Source of the DNA: Chloroflexi bacterium TSY
GTDB lineage: Bacteria > Chloroflexota > Anaerolineae > Caldilineales > Caldilineaceae
Assembly: GCA_019217005.1 (NCBI GenBank)
Contig: JAHBNG010000022.1
Coordinates: 1-64,000, forward strand
DNA length: 64,000 nt
Direction of reading: 5' to 3'
Both the position numbers and the translations under genes were made by a program. A model generated the notes under the pieces. That model was not told the origin of the DNA. It made no database searches and saw only the letters and a program-made list of their open reading frames with translations. Of this stretch, positions 63,878 to 64,000 are shown one piece after another; positions within the stretch are counted from its first letter, which is position 1; every line of letters starts with the position of its first letter.

Positions 63878-64000
63878 TTAAAATCCATACATATGCTCAT
63901 TTGAATCGATAAATGACTGCTGCCAATCGAGCAAGCGGGCTGCTGCCTCCAAGTCTTGGGCGTCACCATCATCGACCATTTTTTGAAGAATGGCTAGTTG
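63878..64000 (-). CDS. C-terminal end of a protein continuing outside the window
   Basis: Reads QLAILQKMVDDGDAQDLEAA, then ARLLDWQQSFIDSNEHMYGF and TAA at 63878. Forty codons with normal composition. Too little to assign a family. Confidence 0.55.
   Translation of the reverse strand, partial: QLAILQKMVDDGDAQDLEAAARLLDWQQSFIDSNEHMYGF

Overview
The window looks like a mobile-element-rich segment of a chromosome from a Chloroflexota bacterium (my guess is an Anaerolineae/Caldilineae-type filamentous lineage). This is inference from gene content: a secreted FG-GAP protein ending in the short phylum-style tail FLPI, a tandem FemAB-type aminoacyltransferase, a DUF58/transglutaminase pair, a eukaryote-type UTP-glucose-1-phosphate uridylyltransferase, a UPF0145 protein and MalFG-type permeases. 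No rRNA, tRNA, CRISPR array or prophage was seen.

Layout. 1-4.8 kb: a minus-strand run of a PLP-dependent enzyme, threonine synthase, a UPF0145 protein and a secreted/membrane protein; all but UPF0145 are broken by single-base homopolymer indels. 4.8-6.3 kb: an IS here called ISX (copy 1). 6.3-8.1 kb: non-autonomous elements and hairpins around a PCuAC copper-chaperone gene. 8.4-13.6 kb: a small helical protein with a flavin monooxygenase-like enzyme, then a sugar ABC transporter whose binding protein carries an in-frame TGA. 13.7-17.4 kb: a truncated membrane protein, a chimeric IS (ISAzo13-like left end fused in frame to ISX) and an ISL3-family IS. 17.5-24.3 kb: unknown proteins, a patatin-like lipase, a DsbA-like thiol oxidoreductase and a lipoprotein. 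24-26 kb: the conserved yggS-proC-yggT cluster. 26-39.9 kb: secreted FG-GAP protein, malate dehydrogenase, transglutaminase/DUF58 pair, PyrK-like protein, UDP-glucose pyrophosphorylase, double FemAB protein. 40-46.3 kb: ISX copy 3, glutamate formimidoyltransferase, a polyprenyl-phosphate sugar transferase and an intact IS with IRs and a 5-bp target duplication. 46.5-53.9 kb: hrcA-grpE, GNAT, holin-like membrane protein (shifted at a G9 tract), sbcD-sbcC. 54.3-58.1 kb: a histidine kinase gene hit by an ISL3 element and a MITE and abutted by an ISAzo13-like element. 58.1-63.6 kb: a large TAP-like hydrolase, then a catabolic-looking set (zinc-type dehydrogenase, 2-hydroxyacid dehydrogenase, RraA-like aldolase).

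The most notable content is the mobile DNA. Exact target duplications can be read for the ISL3 copies (AGGTAATC, GTTTTTTG), for an ISL3-like MITE (TAAATTCA) and for the 1.8-kb IS (GTACC). There are at least three further small repeat families: a 219-bp element with 18-bp TIRs, a ~155-bp GGGGTGGTTC element, and an ~88-bp CTTATCCGAAAAGT palindromic element present five times. Many broken genes differ from an open frame only by one base in a homopolymer, so sequencing or assembly error must be excluded before calling them pseudogenes. I did not find a convincing new defence or metabolic system; the chimeric transposase and the nested MITE families are the best leads.
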